From positions 1-64,000 of the forward strand of contig NZ_WUWG01000007.1 in the NCBI RefSeq assembly GCF_009833495.1: DNA of 64,000 nucleotides, in the 5' to 3' direction. The DNA comes from Oceanomicrobium pacificus (GTDB taxonomy: Bacteria > Pseudomonadota > Alphaproteobacteria > Rhodobacterales > Rhodobacteraceae). This document shows positions 1 through 9,091 of this stretch, in pieces; the first letter of the stretch is position 1, and each line of letters starts with the position of its first letter. Made by a program: the position numbers and the translations under genes. Below the pieces are notes generated by a model. It was not told where the DNA came from, did not search any database, and saw only the letters and a list, made by a program, of their open reading frames with translations.

Positions 1-279
1 GAGATCGACGATGTAGTGACGGGCGTGCTCGAAGCCTCGCCCTATGCCGACCGGATCCGCACCAAGACCGGTCACGGGCTTGGCCGCGCGGTTCACGAAG
101 ACCCGTACATCATGCGGGGCAACCACCAGACGCTAGAACCGGGCATGGTCTTTACCAACGAACCCGGCCTCTACCAGCCCGGCGGCTTTGGTGTGCGGAT
201 CGAGGATGATGTGCTGGTGACAGGTGATGGCTGCCGCTGCCTGACGCAGTTCCCGAAAGAGTTGACGCTGATCGGCTGA
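1..279 (+). CDS. M24-family metallopeptidase (Xaa-Pro peptidase-like), 3' end only
   Basis: The reading frame is open from the first base of the window, so the 5' part lies outside; 92 C-terminal residues are visible. They carry the second half of the M24 pita-bread fold: GHGLGRAVHE with a metal-binding His, TNEPGLY with a metal-binding Glu, and GVRIEDDVLVT with the last Glu ligand. The family removes N-terminal residues before proline or cleaves related amide bonds (creatinase, ectoine-hydrolase relatives), normally in the cytoplasm with two divalent metals. The substrate cannot be told from this fragment. A flavoprotein gene follows about 95 bp downstream on the same strand. Confidence 0.88.
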   Translation, partial: EIDDVVTGVLEASPYADRIRTKTGHGLGRAVHEDPYIMRGNHQTLEPGMVFTNEPGLYQPGGFGVRIEDDVLVTGDGCRCLTQFPKELTLIG

Positions 280-374
280 GCGCCTGCCGCGACGTCAGCC
301 CGGCCCGCCTGTAGGGCCTTGTGCCCTGCGCCTGCTACAGTCGCGGCCGATACAGACTTGCGGATGGACGGATC

Positions 375-2024
375 ATGGCGGAACGGAAAGCAGACCTTCT
401 GGTGATCGGGGCGGGCCTGGCCGGGCTTGTGGCCGCCGATGCGGCGGCGGCGCGTGGCAAATCGGTGATCCTGCTCGATCAGGAAGGGCCGCAATCGTTG
501 GGGGGGCAGGCCTTCTGGTCACTGGGCGGGCTCTTCATGGTCGACACGCCGGAACAGCGCCGCATGGGCATCCGCGACAGCGCCGAACTGGCCCATGACG
601 ACTGGATGGGGTCCGCGGGGTTCGACCGGCCCGAGGACCGCAACCCGCGCGCGGTTGCGGAAGCCTATCTCGACTGGGCCGCGGGCGAGATGCGGGGCTG
701 GCTCCACGGGCGCGGGATGCGCTGGTTCCCTGTCGTGGGCTGGGCTGAACGCGGCGGGTCGCTCGCGGGCGGTCACGGCAATTCCGTGCCGCGCTTCCAC
801 ATCACATGGGGCACCGGCCCGGGCGTTATCCGGCCCTTCGTTGAAGCGGTCGAGGCGCATATCAAGGCCGGCCGCATCACATACCTGCCCCGCCACCGCG
901 TGACGGGCCTCTCCCGCACAGGCGGCGCCGTGACCGGTGCAACAGGCGATGTTCTGGCCGATGACGAGGCCCGCCGCGGTGCCAGCACCAATCGCGACGT
1001 CACGGGCCGGTTCGACATCGCGGCCGATGCGACGCTTGTCTCGTCGGGCGGAATCGGTGGCAGTCTCGATCTGGTGCGGCAGAACTGGCCGTCGGACGAC
1101 CTCGGTCCCGCGCCTGCGCGCATGGTGGCCGGTGTGCCGGATTTCGTCGATGGCGCGATGATCGGCATCGCGCGGGACGCGGGTGCTGGCATCATCAATG
1201 CCGACCGGATGTGGCACTATACCGAAGGGCTGCAGAACTGGGACCCGATCTGGCCCAATCACGGGATCCGCATCCTGCCGGGGCCAAGCTCGCTCTGGTT
1301 CGACGCGCTTGGAGTGCGGATGGAGGCCCCCTGCCTGCCGGGCTTCGACACGCGGGCGACCCTGCGCCGGATCCTTGCCACCGGTCACGACCATAGCTGG
1401 TTCATCCTGACCCAGAAGATCATCGAGAAGGAATTCGCCCTGTCCGGGTCGGAGCAGAATCCGGACCTGACCGACGGTGGGTGGGCCGACGTGCTGAAGG
1501 CGCGGCTCGGCAAGGGTGCGACGCCGCAGGTGGAAGCATTCAAGCGTGAAGGCGCGGATTTCGTGGTCTCCGACAGTCTCGAGGATCTGGTCGCGGGCAT
1601 GAACCGACTGGAGCCTGACACGCCGCTCGATCCGGCGGCCATCCGCGCCCAGGTGGAAGCCCGCGATGCGCAGATGACCAACCCGTTTGCCAAGGACGCA
1701 CAGGTCATCGCGCTGCGCGGGGCGCGGACCTATCGCGGCGACCGGCTGATCCGGACGGCAAAACCGCACCGCATCCTCGACCCTGCTGCCGGGCCGCTGA
1801 TCGCGGTGCGCCTCAACATCCTGACCCGCAAGACGCTCGGCGGATTGCACACGGATGTCGACGGGCAGGTGATCGGACCTGACGGGAACGCGGTGCCGGG
1901 TCTTCTGGCCGCGGGCGAGGCCGCGGGTTTCGGCGGCGGCGGCTATCACGGTTACAATGCGCTGGAGGGCACGTTCCTCGGCGGGTGCATCTTTTCGGGC
2001 CTGAGGGCCGGCCAGACAGGCTAG
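375..2024 (+). CDS. FAD-binding dehydrogenase, KstD/fumarate-reductase flavoprotein superfamily
   Basis: 549 residues from the ATG at 375. That start places the dinucleotide-binding motif at residues 12-17 (GAGLAG) and has GGACGG a few bases upstream; an in-frame extension back to 321 is possible but less natural. The C-terminus has the second FAD contact typical of the superfamily, GLLAAGEAAG followed by a Gly-rich stretch and NALEGTFLGG. Homologues annotated as FAD-binding dehydrogenases resemble 3-ketosteroid delta-1-dehydrogenases, but no steroid genes lie nearby, so the substrate is unknown. Its stop overlaps the stop of convergent modC: both TAG codons are read from one CTAG. Confidence 0.85.
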   Translation: MAERKADLLVIGAGLAGLVAADAAAARGKSVILLDQEGPQSLGGQAFWSLGGLFMVDTPEQRRMGIRDSAELAHDDWMGSAGFDRPEDRNPRAVAEAYLDWAAGEMRGWLHGRGMRWFPVVGWAERGGSLAGGHGNSVPRFHITWGTGPGVIRPFVEAVEAHIKAGRITYLPRHRVTGLSRTGGAVTGATGDVLADDEARRGASTNRDVTGRFDIAADATLVSSGGIGGSLDLVRQNWPSDDLGPAPARMVAGVPDFVDGAMIGIARDAGAGIINADRMWHYTEGLQNWDPIWPNHGIRILPGPSSLWFDALGVRMEAPCLPGFDTRATLRRILATGHDHSWFILTQKIIEKEFALSGSEQNPDLTDGGWADVLKARLGKGATPQVEAFKREGADFVVSDSLEDLVAGMNRLEPDTPLDPAAIRAQVEARDAQMTNPFAKDAQVIALRGARTYRGDRLIRTAKPHRILDPAAGPLIAVRLNILTRKTLGGLHTDVDGQVIGPDGNAVPGLLAAGEAAGFGGGGYHGYNALEGTFLGGCIFSGLRAGQTG

Positions 2025-3118
2025 TCCCTGCCCCGCTCGAAGCTGATCGACTTGACGAGCGCATGGACCGGCTTGCCGACCGACAGGCCGAGCGCGTCCA
2101 CCGCCTCGCGCGTGACGCGCGACCGCAAGGCCGACCCGCCAACCGCCAGCGTCACTTCCGCAAAGGGCGACCCGGCCGCACCGTCAATGGCCGTGATGTG
2201 GCCCTCAAGCACATTGCGGATCGACAGGCCCTCGGGCCGCGCAAGCGCCAGCGACACGTCGCGCGCGCGGATATGCAAAAGCACTTCCGACCCGTCCGGC
2301 CGGTCGAGCGCGGGCACGGTCACCTGCTGGCCGCCAAGGTCGAGCCGCGTCAGGTGATAGGCGCGATCCTGTCCCGTGACGCGGGCACGCAGCCGCACGC
2401 CTGCATCGAACCGGCCGGCGGCATCCTCCAGATCCAGTTCGGCAAAGAGCCGGTCCACCGGCCCCGACTGCAGGATACGGCCTGCCTTCATCACGGCCAT
2501 GGTCTGCGCCAGCCGTGCAACCTCGGCCAGATCGTGGCTGACATAAAGGATCGGAATATCGAGGGCGGGCACGAGATCTTCCAGATAGGACATGATCTCG
2601 TCCTTGGCGGCACCGTCCAGCGCCGAGAGCGGCTCGTCGAGCAACAGGATGCGTGGCCGACTGAGGAGCGCGCGCCCGATTGCAACGCGCTGGCGCTCCC
2701 CGCCTGACAGGTTCTGCACCCCCCGCGCCATCAGCCCCGACAGGCCCAGAAGCGCGATGAGCCGGTCCGGATCGGGCCCGGAACGCGTGTCACCCTTTCG
2801 CGCCCGCTCGGCCCCGAACCGCAGATTGTCCGCAACCGACAGGTGCGGAAAAAGCCGCGCATCCTGAAACACATAGCCCACGGGCCGCTGGTGCGGTTTG
2901 CGCCAGATCCGCGCCCCGTCCTGCCAGTCCGACGCGCCGATCTTCAGCCAGCCGTCGAGCCGGTCCAGACCTGCAATCGCGCGCAGGAGCGAGGTCTTTC
3001 CGCTGCCTGACGGGCCGAATATGGCGGTGATCCCCTCCCCCGGCAGGTCGAACTGCAGGTCGAGCGGGAAGTCCCCGCGCCGCCCGGTCAGGGCGCCTGC
3101 GATGCGCGCGCCGCTCAC
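2021..3118 (-). CDS. modC: Molybdate ABC transporter ATP-binding protein ModC
   Basis: 365 residues from a GTG at 3118 that overlaps the modB stop (GTGA). The N-terminal half is an ABC ATPase: Walker [10 protein letters not shown]-loop region [15 protein letters not shown], signature LSGGERQR, Walker [13 protein letters not shown] and H-loop YVSHD. The C-terminal third is a molybdenum-binding MOP/TOBE domain ([13 protein letters not shown], then a second half ending [12 protein letters not shown]), which separates ModC from other importer ATPases. It powers molybdate uptake through ModB for molybdenum-cofactor enzymes. The frame stays open upstream to 4015, but that stretch is the antisense frame of modB and is not coding. 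Confidence 0.95.
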   Translation of the reverse strand: MSGARIAGALTGRRGDFPLDLQFDLPGEGITAIFGPSGSGKTSLLRAIAGLDRLDGWLKIGASDWQDGARIWRKPHQRPVGYVFQDARLFPHLSVADNLRFGAERARKGDTRSGPDPDRLIALLGLSGLMARGVQNLSGGERQRVAIGRALLSRPRILLLDEPLSALDGAAKDEIMSYLEDLVPALDIPILYVSHDLAEVARLAQTMAVMKAGRILQSGPVDRLFAELDLEDAAGRFDAGVRLRARVTGQDRAYHLTRLDLGGQQVTVPALDRPDGSEVLLHIRARDVSLALARPEGLSIRNVLEGHITAIDGAAGSPFAEVTLAVGGSALRSRVTREAVDALGLSVGKPVHALVKSISFERGRD

Positions 3119-3795
3119 AGGCCCACCCGCCCGGCACGTCGTCCGATGACCGATACGGCCAGGATCACGAGAAAGGCAAAGACCATCATGCCGGCGGACA
3201 GGAGATGCGCTTCCCGCCAGTGCAGCGTTTCGACGAAATCGAAAATCGCGACCGACAGCACCCGCGTCTCGCCCGGTATGTTGCCGCCGATCATCAGGAT
3301 GATCCCGAATTCGCCCACCGTGTGGGCAAAGCCGAGCACCATCGCAGTCAGGAATCCCGGTCGGGCCAGCGGTACGGCCACGGTGAAGAACCGGTTCCAC
3401 GGGCTGGCGCGCAGGGTCGCCGCGGCTTCCAGAAGCGGATCGCCGATCGCCTCGAAGGCGGTGCGCAACGGCTGCACCACGAAAGGCAGCGAATAGATGG
3501 TCGAGCCGATCACAAGCCCGGTAAAGGTGAAGGCAAGCGACCGCGCGCCGAACCATTCGGCCACCCAGCCACCCGGACCCGACGGGCCAAGCAGGATCAG
3601 AAGGTAGAAGCCGAGCACGGTCGGCGGCAGGACGAGCGGCATGGCAACGAGCGTGCCCACTACCTCGCGCCAGCGCGACCGGGTGCGTGCCAGCCACCAG
3701 GCCAGCGGCGTGCCGAGGATCAGGAGCACGACAACTGTAGCCAGCGCCAGCTGGACCGTCAGCCAGACCGGCTGCCAGAGCGCCGCGCCGCTCAC
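3115..3795 (-). CDS. modB: Molybdate ABC transporter permease ModB
   Basis: 226 residues with five to six hydrophobic segments, the usual size of ModB. It starts at a GTG that overlaps the modA stop, and its own stop overlaps the modC start, so the three genes are translationally coupled. The cytoplasmic ATPase-coupling (EAA-type) loop is visible around [20 protein letters not shown], with the conserved Gly/Pro-rich context. [14 protein letters not shown] near residue 55 is typical of molybdate/sulfate permeases. It forms the homodimeric inner-membrane channel that takes molybdate from ModA. Confidence 0.95.
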   Translation of the reverse strand: MSGAALWQPVWLTVQLALATVVVLLILGTPLAWWLARTRSRWREVVGTLVAMPLVLPPTVLGFYLLILLGPSGPGGWVAEWFGARSLAFTFTGLVIGSTIYSLPFVVQPLRTAFEAIGDPLLEAAATLRASPWNRFFTVAVPLARPGFLTAMVLGFAHTVGEFGIILMIGGNIPGETRVLSVAIFDFVETLHWREAHLLSAGMMVFAFLVILAVSVIGRRAGRVGL

Positions 3796-4607
3796 GCGCC
3801 TGCCCCTGTGCGGTAGCCGTCGGCCCGCAGGATGGCCGCGGCGGCGTCGCCCTGCAGGAACGCCGCGAACCGCGCCGCTGCCTCGGGCTGGCGGGATGCG
3901 GCCAGAACCGCCCCGTCCTGACGGATGGGCGTGTGCAGGTCCTCGGGCACCGGCCAGCGCGGACGGTCCGGCCTTGCCGCGATCTGGCTTGCGGCAATGA
4001 ACCCGAAGGCAGCATTGCCGCTTTCGACGAACTGGAACGCCTGTCCGACCGAGGTGCCCCGCACGAGCCTGCCGGCCAGCGGATCAGTCAGGCCAAGTGC
4101 GTCCATCACTTCGACCGCCGCACGGCCGTAGGGGGCTGTGTCTGGGTTTGCGATCGCCACCCGCCCGCCATCCGTCAGCAACCGCTCGGGCGACGGGGCG
4201 ATATCCGGCGCGGACGAAACCAGCGCGAGGCGGCCGATCGCGTAGGTGAAGGGGCCCGCATCCGCCACGAGCCCTGCCGCTGCCGCCGCTGCAGGGCGCT
4301 CCCTGTCCGCGGCGAGGAACAGATCGAAGGGCGCGCCTTGTGTGATCTGAGCGAAAAGCTGTCCGGTCGACCCGGAGCTGAACTCGACCATTCCGCCGCC
4401 CGCAGCCGTGAAGGCCGCCCCGACGCGCCGTGCCGTATCGAGAAAATTTGCCGCCACCGCCACCCGCAACGGCCCTTGCTCGTCCGCCCCGATGGCCATG
4501 CCGCTGCCAAGCAGGGCCAGACCGCCGCTGATCCCGGCCAGCACCCCGCGCCGCGTCACTGGATCAGGGCGCAGTATGGTGGCAGGTCGGGATGGATGCG
4601 GCGTCAT
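3792..4607 (-). CDS. modA: Molybdate ABC transporter substrate-binding protein ModA
   Basis: 271 residues from the ATG at 4607. A longer frame to 4670 exists, but the 4607 start puts a Tat-like leader (VTRRGVLAG at residues 17-25, then a hydrophobic run ending near GMAIGA) at a normal distance from the N-terminus. The mature protein shows ModA features: [16 protein letters not shown] at the N-lobe, [14 protein letters not shown] (oxyanion-binding Ser region), [12 protein letters not shown], and a C-lobe with [12 protein letters not shown]. It captures molybdate or tungstate in the periplasm. It is the first gene of modABC. No ModE gene and no convincing Mo-box are seen upstream. Confidence 0.93.
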   Translation of the reverse strand: MTPHPSRPATILRPDPVTRRGVLAGISGGLALLGSGMAIGADEQGPLRVAVAANFLDTARRVGAAFTAAGGGMVEFSSGSTGQLFAQITQGAPFDLFLAADRERPAAAAAAGLVADAGPFTYAIGRLALVSSAPDIAPSPERLLTDGGRVAIANPDTAPYGRAAVEVMDALGLTDPLAGRLVRGTSVGQAFQFVESGNAAFGFIAASQIAARPDRPRWPVPEDLHTPIRQDGAVLAASRQPEAAARFAAFLQGDAAAAILRADGYRTGAGA

Positions 4608-4794
4608 GGCGCTGACGAAACCATATTCGGCTGGGCGCTCCAACAGTTTTCGGTGGCGCAGGACGGCCACGCCAATATTCCGTGTGAAGCTTGTCTCTTA
4701 ACAGTTTTGAATAATGCTGCTATTTGACATCAGGCTATGGATTGACCTTTGCGGCACCAGCCTGAACGACTGGACGACCAAGGCCGAAATATCA

Positions 4795-5250
4795 ATGACA
4801 TACACGCGACTGTTCACGTCACTTCTGACCCTCTTCGTGGCCGCATCCCCGGTGGCCGCGCTGGACCAGTCCGCGGAGCTGGGCCTCACCCCGACGGATG
4901 CGGGGCTGAAGCTGCAGCTCACCCTGCCCGAAGAGGCGCTTCTGCCGGCCGATGCCTCGCCGGATGATCTGGGATTCCTGCTGGCGATCCTGGCCGATCC
5001 CGCGCCTTTCTTCCGGTTTCTCGGCCCCGGCCGATGCCATGTCGCGGAGGCCGAGGTTGAACGGCTGCCCGCATCGGACGGGCAGCGCCAGATTGCGGCA
5101 CGTTACGGGTTCCGCTGCACCGATGGGCGACCCGACCGGCTGGCGGTCGACCTGTTCGACATGTTCCCCGGTCTCGACGCGGTCGCGCTCGACGGGATGA
5201 GCCGCCCGCTCACGGCCGCTGACCGGCTGATCGACCTGCCCGCCAACTGA
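4795..5250 (+). CDS. Small exported DUF2796-like (ZrgA-like) protein
   Basis: 151 residues from the ATG at 4795, giving a clean Sec signal peptide (LFTSLLTLFVAASPVAALD, cleavage near residue 23). An in-frame ATG at 4714 would add 27 residues before the signal and is unlikely. The mature part resembles the DUF2796/ZrgA family: LKLQLTLPEEALL, a helix ending FLAILADPAPFFRF, CHVAEAEVE, YGFRCTDGRPDRLAVDLFDMFPGLDAVAL. In that family the two cysteines and the DLFDMFPG-like motif recur, and members are linked to periplasmic zinc handling. The His-rich segment usual in ZrgA is absent. Assignment rests on motif resemblance only. Confidence 0.6.
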   Translation: MTYTRLFTSLLTLFVAASPVAALDQSAELGLTPTDAGLKLQLTLPEEALLPADASPDDLGFLLAILADPAPFFRFLGPGRCHVAEAEVERLPASDGQRQIAARYGFRCTDGRPDRLAVDLFDMFPGLDAVALDGMSRPLTAADRLIDLPAN

Positions 5251-5325
5251 CACGCCTGCCCCGCCGTAGCGCCTTGCGCCTGCGCATCAGAGCGCGGGTC
5301 GTCTGATATTGCACCCGCATCATCG

Positions 5326-5350
5326 ATGTTCGATTTATTTTCGTTTATTC
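5326..5350 (+). promoter_or_regulatory. Candidate GlpR operator upstream of glpR-glpD
   Basis: An AT-rich stretch in an otherwise GC-rich intergenic region holds ATGTTCGAT followed by two direct repeats, TTCGATTTATT and TTCGTTTATTC, starting at 5329 and 5340 (11 bp apart, one helical turn). ATGTTCGAT matches a half-site of the known enterobacterial GlpR operator. Position about 60-85 bp before the glpR start fits autoregulation of the glpR-glpD pair. DNA binding is inferred. Confidence 0.5.
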
Positions 5351-5410
5351 ACATTTTGAACCTTTCTGATGCAAAAAGGTTGTCGTATGAACGCGCCGAA
5401 AGGGTCCACG

Positions 5411-6181
5411 ATGCAGCTGAATCACCGCCAGGAAGAGATACTCGCCCGCGCTGGATCTGGGGAACCGCTCGGTGTCGACGTGCTGGCCGACCGGTTCGGT
5501 GTGACCCCGCAGACCGTGCGCCGCGACCTCAACGACCTGAGCCAGCGCGGCTTGCTCAAGCGCGTGCATGGCGGTGCGGTGCTCGGCGGGCACATGGCCG
5601 GCCTGCCCTATCAGGACCGGCGGATGCTGGCGGCCGATGCCAAGGCCCGCATTGCCCGCGCGGCGGCGCGCGAGGTTCCCGACTCTTCAACTCTCATCCT
5701 CAATATCGGGACGACGACCGAACAGGTGGCACGGGCGCTTTACAACCATCGCGGCCTCTCGGTCGTGACCAACAATATCAACGTGGTGAACATCCTGTCG
5801 GGCGCGCCGGAGAAGGAAATCCGTCTTGCAGGCGGTCTGGTGCGCCAGAGCGACGGGGCGGTCATCGGGGATGCGACGGTCGCCTTCATGCAGCAGTTCA
5901 AGGCCGACACGGCCATCATTGGCGCCTCCGCGCTCGACGCGGATGGCGATATTCTCGACTTTGACGAACGCGAGGTTGCGGTGGCCCGCGCGATCCTGCG
6001 CAGCGCGCGCCATCGCATCCTCGTGGCAGACAGGTCGAAATTCGAGCGCCGCGCGGCGATCCGCATCTGCACCGTGGCCGATCTGGATCTGGTCATCACC
6101 GACCGGGCGCCGCCAGAGCCGTTCCGCACCGCCTGCACTGCCGCAGGCACGCGACTGATGGTTGCCGGAGAGGATGCATGA
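5411..6181 (+). CDS. glpR: DeoR-family transcriptional repressor GlpR
   Basis: 256 residues from the ATG at 5411 (MQLNHRQ), which has AAAGGG six bases upstream; in-frame starts at 5369 and 5387 are alternatives. Residues 22-40 are the DeoR helix-turn-helix (VDVLADRFGVTPQTVRRDL). They are followed by GLLKRVHGGA, the usual linker, and a DeoR_C sugar-phosphate sensor domain with LNIGTTTEQ (phosphate-binding loop), AGGLVRQSDGAVIG, FDEREVAVARA and LVADRSKFERRA. The direct ATGA overlap with glpD indicates control by glycerol-3-phosphate. Expected role: repress glpD (and itself) until glycerol-3-phosphate accumulates. Confidence 0.88.
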   Translation: MQLNHRQEEILARAGSGEPLGVDVLADRFGVTPQTVRRDLNDLSQRGLLKRVHGGAVLGGHMAGLPYQDRRMLAADAKARIARAAAREVPDSSTLILNIGTTTEQVARALYNHRGLSVVTNNINVVNILSGAPEKEIRLAGGLVRQSDGAVIGDATVAFMQQFKADTAIIGASALDADGDILDFDEREVAVARAILRSARHRILVADRSKFERRAAIRICTVADLDLVITDRAPPEPFRTACTAAGTRLMVAGEDA

Positions 6182-7692
6182 CCGACCGCGCGCAATATGA
6201 CCTGCTTGTCATCGGCGGGGGGATCAACGGGTGCGGCATCGCACGCGATGCGGCCGGGCGCGGCCTGTCGGTCCTGCTCGTCGAGCAGAGCGATCTGGCG
6301 AGCGCCACGTCCTCCGCCTCGACCAAGCTCTTTCATGGCGGTCTGCGCTATCTGGAATATTACGAGTTCCGGCTGGTGCGCGAGGCACTGCGCGAACGCG
6401 AAACGCTGTTGCGGAACATGCCGCATATCTCCTGGCCGCTGCGCTTCGTCCTGCCCCACCATAGCGGGCTGAGGCCGGCCTGGCTCCTGCGGCTCGGGCT
6501 GGCGATCTACGACCATATGGGCGGGCGCAAGATCCTGCCGCCGACACGGGTGCTGGACCTTGCGCAGGATCCGGCAGGCACGCCGCTCAAGAAGGATTTC
6601 CGCAAGGCGTTCGAATATTCCGACTGCTGGGTCGAGGATTCGCGTCTGGTCGTCCTGAACGCGCGTGACGCGGCCGACCGCGGGGCCGAGATCCGCACGC
6701 GCTGCACATGTGTGGGCGCAACAGCGGGGACGGACGGTTGGGAGGTGGATCTGCAATCCGCGGAGGGATCGAAGGAAACGGTCCATGCCCGCGCCATCGT
6801 CAACGCGGCGGGCCCCTGGGTCGATCAGGTGCTAAAAGGGACGCTCGGGCAAGCCACGCCCGACCGGATCCGCCTCGTGCGCGGCAGCCATATCGTCACC
6901 CGCAAGCTCTTCGACCATGACCGACCCTATATTTTCCAGCAAAGCGACGGGCGGATCATTTTCGCCATCCCCTATGAAGGGGAGTTCACCCTGATCGGCA
7001 CGACCGATGCGGACCATGACGGCCCACCCGACGCCGCGGTCTGCACGCCGGAGGAACAGGATTATCTTTGCGCGGCGGCGTCGGAATATTTCGCCAAACC
7101 GGTCACGCGGTCGGATATTGTCTGGACCTATTCCGGCGTGCGCCCGCTTTATGATGACGGGGCGAGTTCCGCGACCGCCGCCACCCGCGATTATGTCCTC
7201 AAACTGATTGGCGGCGACGGGGCAGACGGGCCGGCTGCGCCGCTCCTGTCGGTGTTCGGCGGCAAGATCACCACATATCGGAAGCTGGCAGAAGCCGCCG
7301 TCGCAAAGCTGGAACGTGTGTTCGGCCCGCTACCCGCGGGCTGGACCGCCGACGCGCCGCTTCCGGGGGGCGATTTCCCCGTCGACGGGTTCGATGCACT
7401 GGTCGCAGGCCTACAAGCCGACTATCCGTTCCTGCCGCCCGCGCTGGCCCGACGTCTGGCGCGGGCCTATGGCACATGCGCCCGCGCGCTCCTCGGCGAT
7501 GCATCGGACATGGCCGCGCTCGGCGCGGATTTCGGGGCCGGCCTGACAGAAGCCGAGATACGCTACCTGATGGCGCGGGAATGGGCACGGTCGGCGGAGG
7601 ATGTCATCTGGCGCCGCTCCAAACTCGGCCTGCGCCTCGACGGCGACCAGATCCTGCGCCTGCAGGACTGGATGGACCAGAACCGCGCTTAA
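6178..7692 (+). CDS. glpD: Glycerol-3-phosphate dehydrogenase (FAD), GlpD
   Basis: 504 residues, the usual GlpD length, starting in an ATGA overlap with glpR. The N-terminus has the FAD motif LLVIGGGINGCGIARDAAGRG, then SSASTKLFHGGLRYLE, a GlpD signature. Mid-protein VNAAGPWVDQV and GTTDADHDG, and PLLSVFGGKITTYRKLAE near residue 360, are also diagnostic; the C-terminal helical cap follows. It oxidises sn-glycerol-3-phosphate to dihydroxyacetone phosphate at the inner membrane and passes electrons to quinone. No glycerol kinase or glycerol-phosphate transporter is in the window, so substrate must come from elsewhere in the genome. Confidence 0.95.
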   Translation: MTDRAQYDLLVIGGGINGCGIARDAAGRGLSVLLVEQSDLASATSSASTKLFHGGLRYLEYYEFRLVREALRERETLLRNMPHISWPLRFVLPHHSGLRPAWLLRLGLAIYDHMGGRKILPPTRVLDLAQDPAGTPLKKDFRKAFEYSDCWVEDSRLVVLNARDAADRGAEIRTRCTCVGATAGTDGWEVDLQSAEGSKETVHARAIVNAAGPWVDQVLKGTLGQATPDRIRLVRGSHIVTRKLFDHDRPYIFQQSDGRIIFAIPYEGEFTLIGTTDADHDGPPDAAVCTPEEQDYLCAAASEYFAKPVTRSDIVWTYSGVRPLYDDGASSATAATRDYVLKLIGGDGADGPAAPLLSVFGGKITTYRKLAEAAVAKLERVFGPLPAGWTADAPLPGGDFPVDGFDALVAGLQADYPFLPPALARRLARAYGTCARALLGDASDMAALGADFGAGLTEAEIRYLMAREWARSAEDVIWRRSKLGLRLDGDQILRLQDWMDQNRA

Positions 7693-7695
7693 GGG

Positions 7696-9081
7696 TCAGG
7701 CGGCAAAAGCCGCCATGATTGCATCGACAATGCGTTCATTGTTCTGCACATCGTCGAAATCGGGATGCAGCACCTTGTAATATTCGTCCGTCACAAGATC
7801 GTGCGTGCTGTCATAGAGCCGGTCCACCGCCCCCTGAAGCGCCACCGGATCGACACGGGTGCCAGCAAAGGACTCCCAATCCGGCCGGTCGCCCCACTTC
7901 CATGCGCCCGGGAAATCCCGCCAGAAGGCCAGGCCCATGGCGAGCGCCGGCTTGCCGAAGCGCAGCGCCTCCCACCCGGCGGTTCCGGTCACTGTGGCAA
8001 CGCCGATGGCCTTCTCGGTCAAGGTAAAGCTCGGCACCGAACGGGCGGCAACATCGACGCCCGGGATCCGGAACAGACGGTCAAGCAGAAGCCGGCCGCG
8101 CATCACACCCATTTGTTTGGGGTTTTCCTTCACCACAAGGCGCACATCATCGGGCATCCATGCCCGCAATTCCTCCACCGCCCGCACCTGATCGGCATAG
8201 ACGCCGCCGAGGACATCGGTCGTCAGTTCCGGCTGAAGGTGGGCCGGGAAATAGACGAACGGCCCGTCGATCAGGCGCTCGGTTTCGGTGATCGCCTCGT
8301 CCTTCATCCGCTGGAAGAAATAGCGGTTCCGCGCGGCATCACGGCGTTCGCGCAGACGCTTCAGCGTTTGCCATTCGTCATACAGTCCCGGCGGCGACAC
8401 GAGGTTTCCGAGCGCGCGGGCATGAGTGCGCACGGCACCGCTCACCAGTTTCTTCCGGATCTTCCGGTCCGAATGGACGCTGTCCATGTAGAAGGGCGGC
8501 CGCTCGGGCGGCGCGATGTCGACGCGCGGCGGACCGTCCTGCGCCACAGGCAGTTGCGCAAGATCGCCATAATCCTCGTTCCGCGTCAGGATGAAACTGC
8601 GCGGACCGAAGGGGCTCTGGACGAAAATTCGGTAGGGCAGACCGAGTACATGCGCCATCGCGTAGACGACGTTATTATAGCCTTCATGGGCGAAATTGGC
8701 CGACACGACAGCGGTGACGCCACGCCCCAGAAGCAGGCTCTCCGCATGCGCATAGGCTTTGGCGAAAAGCTGTTCGAAATCGATCCAGTTCGACGCCAGC
8801 GCCTCGCACCAGAACCGGCGCTGCACGCAACGGATGAATGTCTCGAAACTGGCGGCACGCACCTGATCATAAAGGGCGCGATCCACCGGACGATAGTCAG
8901 GCCATGGCCGGTCGAGGTTCTGCCAGGCCCGGAAATCCATGCTGCTGTCGGTCGGCGGGACGAGTGCGCGGTCGAGATGCGTCTCCGGCAGCTCGGCGTG
9001 GAAGGCCACCTCCAGCCCGCGTGCTTCCAGCCCGCGCCGCACCGGGCGCTTGAAGCCGAGGATCAGCAGCCGCTCGCTCAT
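7696..9081 (-). CDS. Putative KpsS/KpsC-like surface-polysaccharide glycosyltransferase
   Basis: 461 residues; last gene of the pse operon, 10 bp after pseI. No signal peptide or membrane helix is visible. The second half resembles capsule-linkage (KpsS/KpsC-type, Kdo-transferase-like) proteins: FVYFPAHLQPE, LVVKENPKQ, then VTGTAGWEALRFGKPALAMG before a C-terminal helix with FDDVQNNERIV. Those motifs form the nucleotide-sugar side of a GT-B fold. Context suggests it transfers CMP-pseudaminic acid or helps assemble a Pse-containing glycan; this is inference. The N-terminal 200 residues are not recognised. Confidence 0.6.
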   Translation of the reverse strand: MSERLLILGFKRPVRRGLEARGLEVAFHAELPETHLDRALVPPTDSSMDFRAWQNLDRPWPDYRPVDRALYDQVRAASFETFIRCVQRRFWCEALASNWIDFEQLFAKAYAHAESLLLGRGVTAVVSANFAHEGYNNVVYAMAHVLGLPYRIFVQSPFGPRSFILTRNEDYGDLAQLPVAQDGPPRVDIAPPERPPFYMDSVHSDRKIRKKLVSGAVRTHARALGNLVSPPGLYDEWQTLKRLRERRDAARNRYFFQRMKDEAITETERLIDGPFVYFPAHLQPELTTDVLGGVYADQVRAVEELRAWMPDDVRLVVKENPKQMGVMRGRLLLDRLFRIPGVDVAARSVPSFTLTEKAIGVATVTGTAGWEALRFGKPALAMGLAFWRDFPGAWKWGDRPDWESFAGTRVDPVALQGAVDRLYDSTHDLVTDEYYKVLHPDFDDVQNNERIVDAIMAAFAA

Positions 9082-9091
9082 GCCGCATCCG

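Noticed and set aside
2021-4015. A single 664-codon open frame covering modC and upstream sequence
   Set aside because: Only the part from 3118 matches ModC; the rest is the antisense frame of modB and modA. The GTG at 3118 overlaps the modB stop as expected.
7699-7714. GGCGGC-AAAA-GCCGCC hairpin at the glpD/KpsS-like convergent end
   Set aside because: It lies within codons for Ala-Ala-Phe-Ala-Ala of the minus-strand gene and has no T-run; alternating alanine codons explain it.
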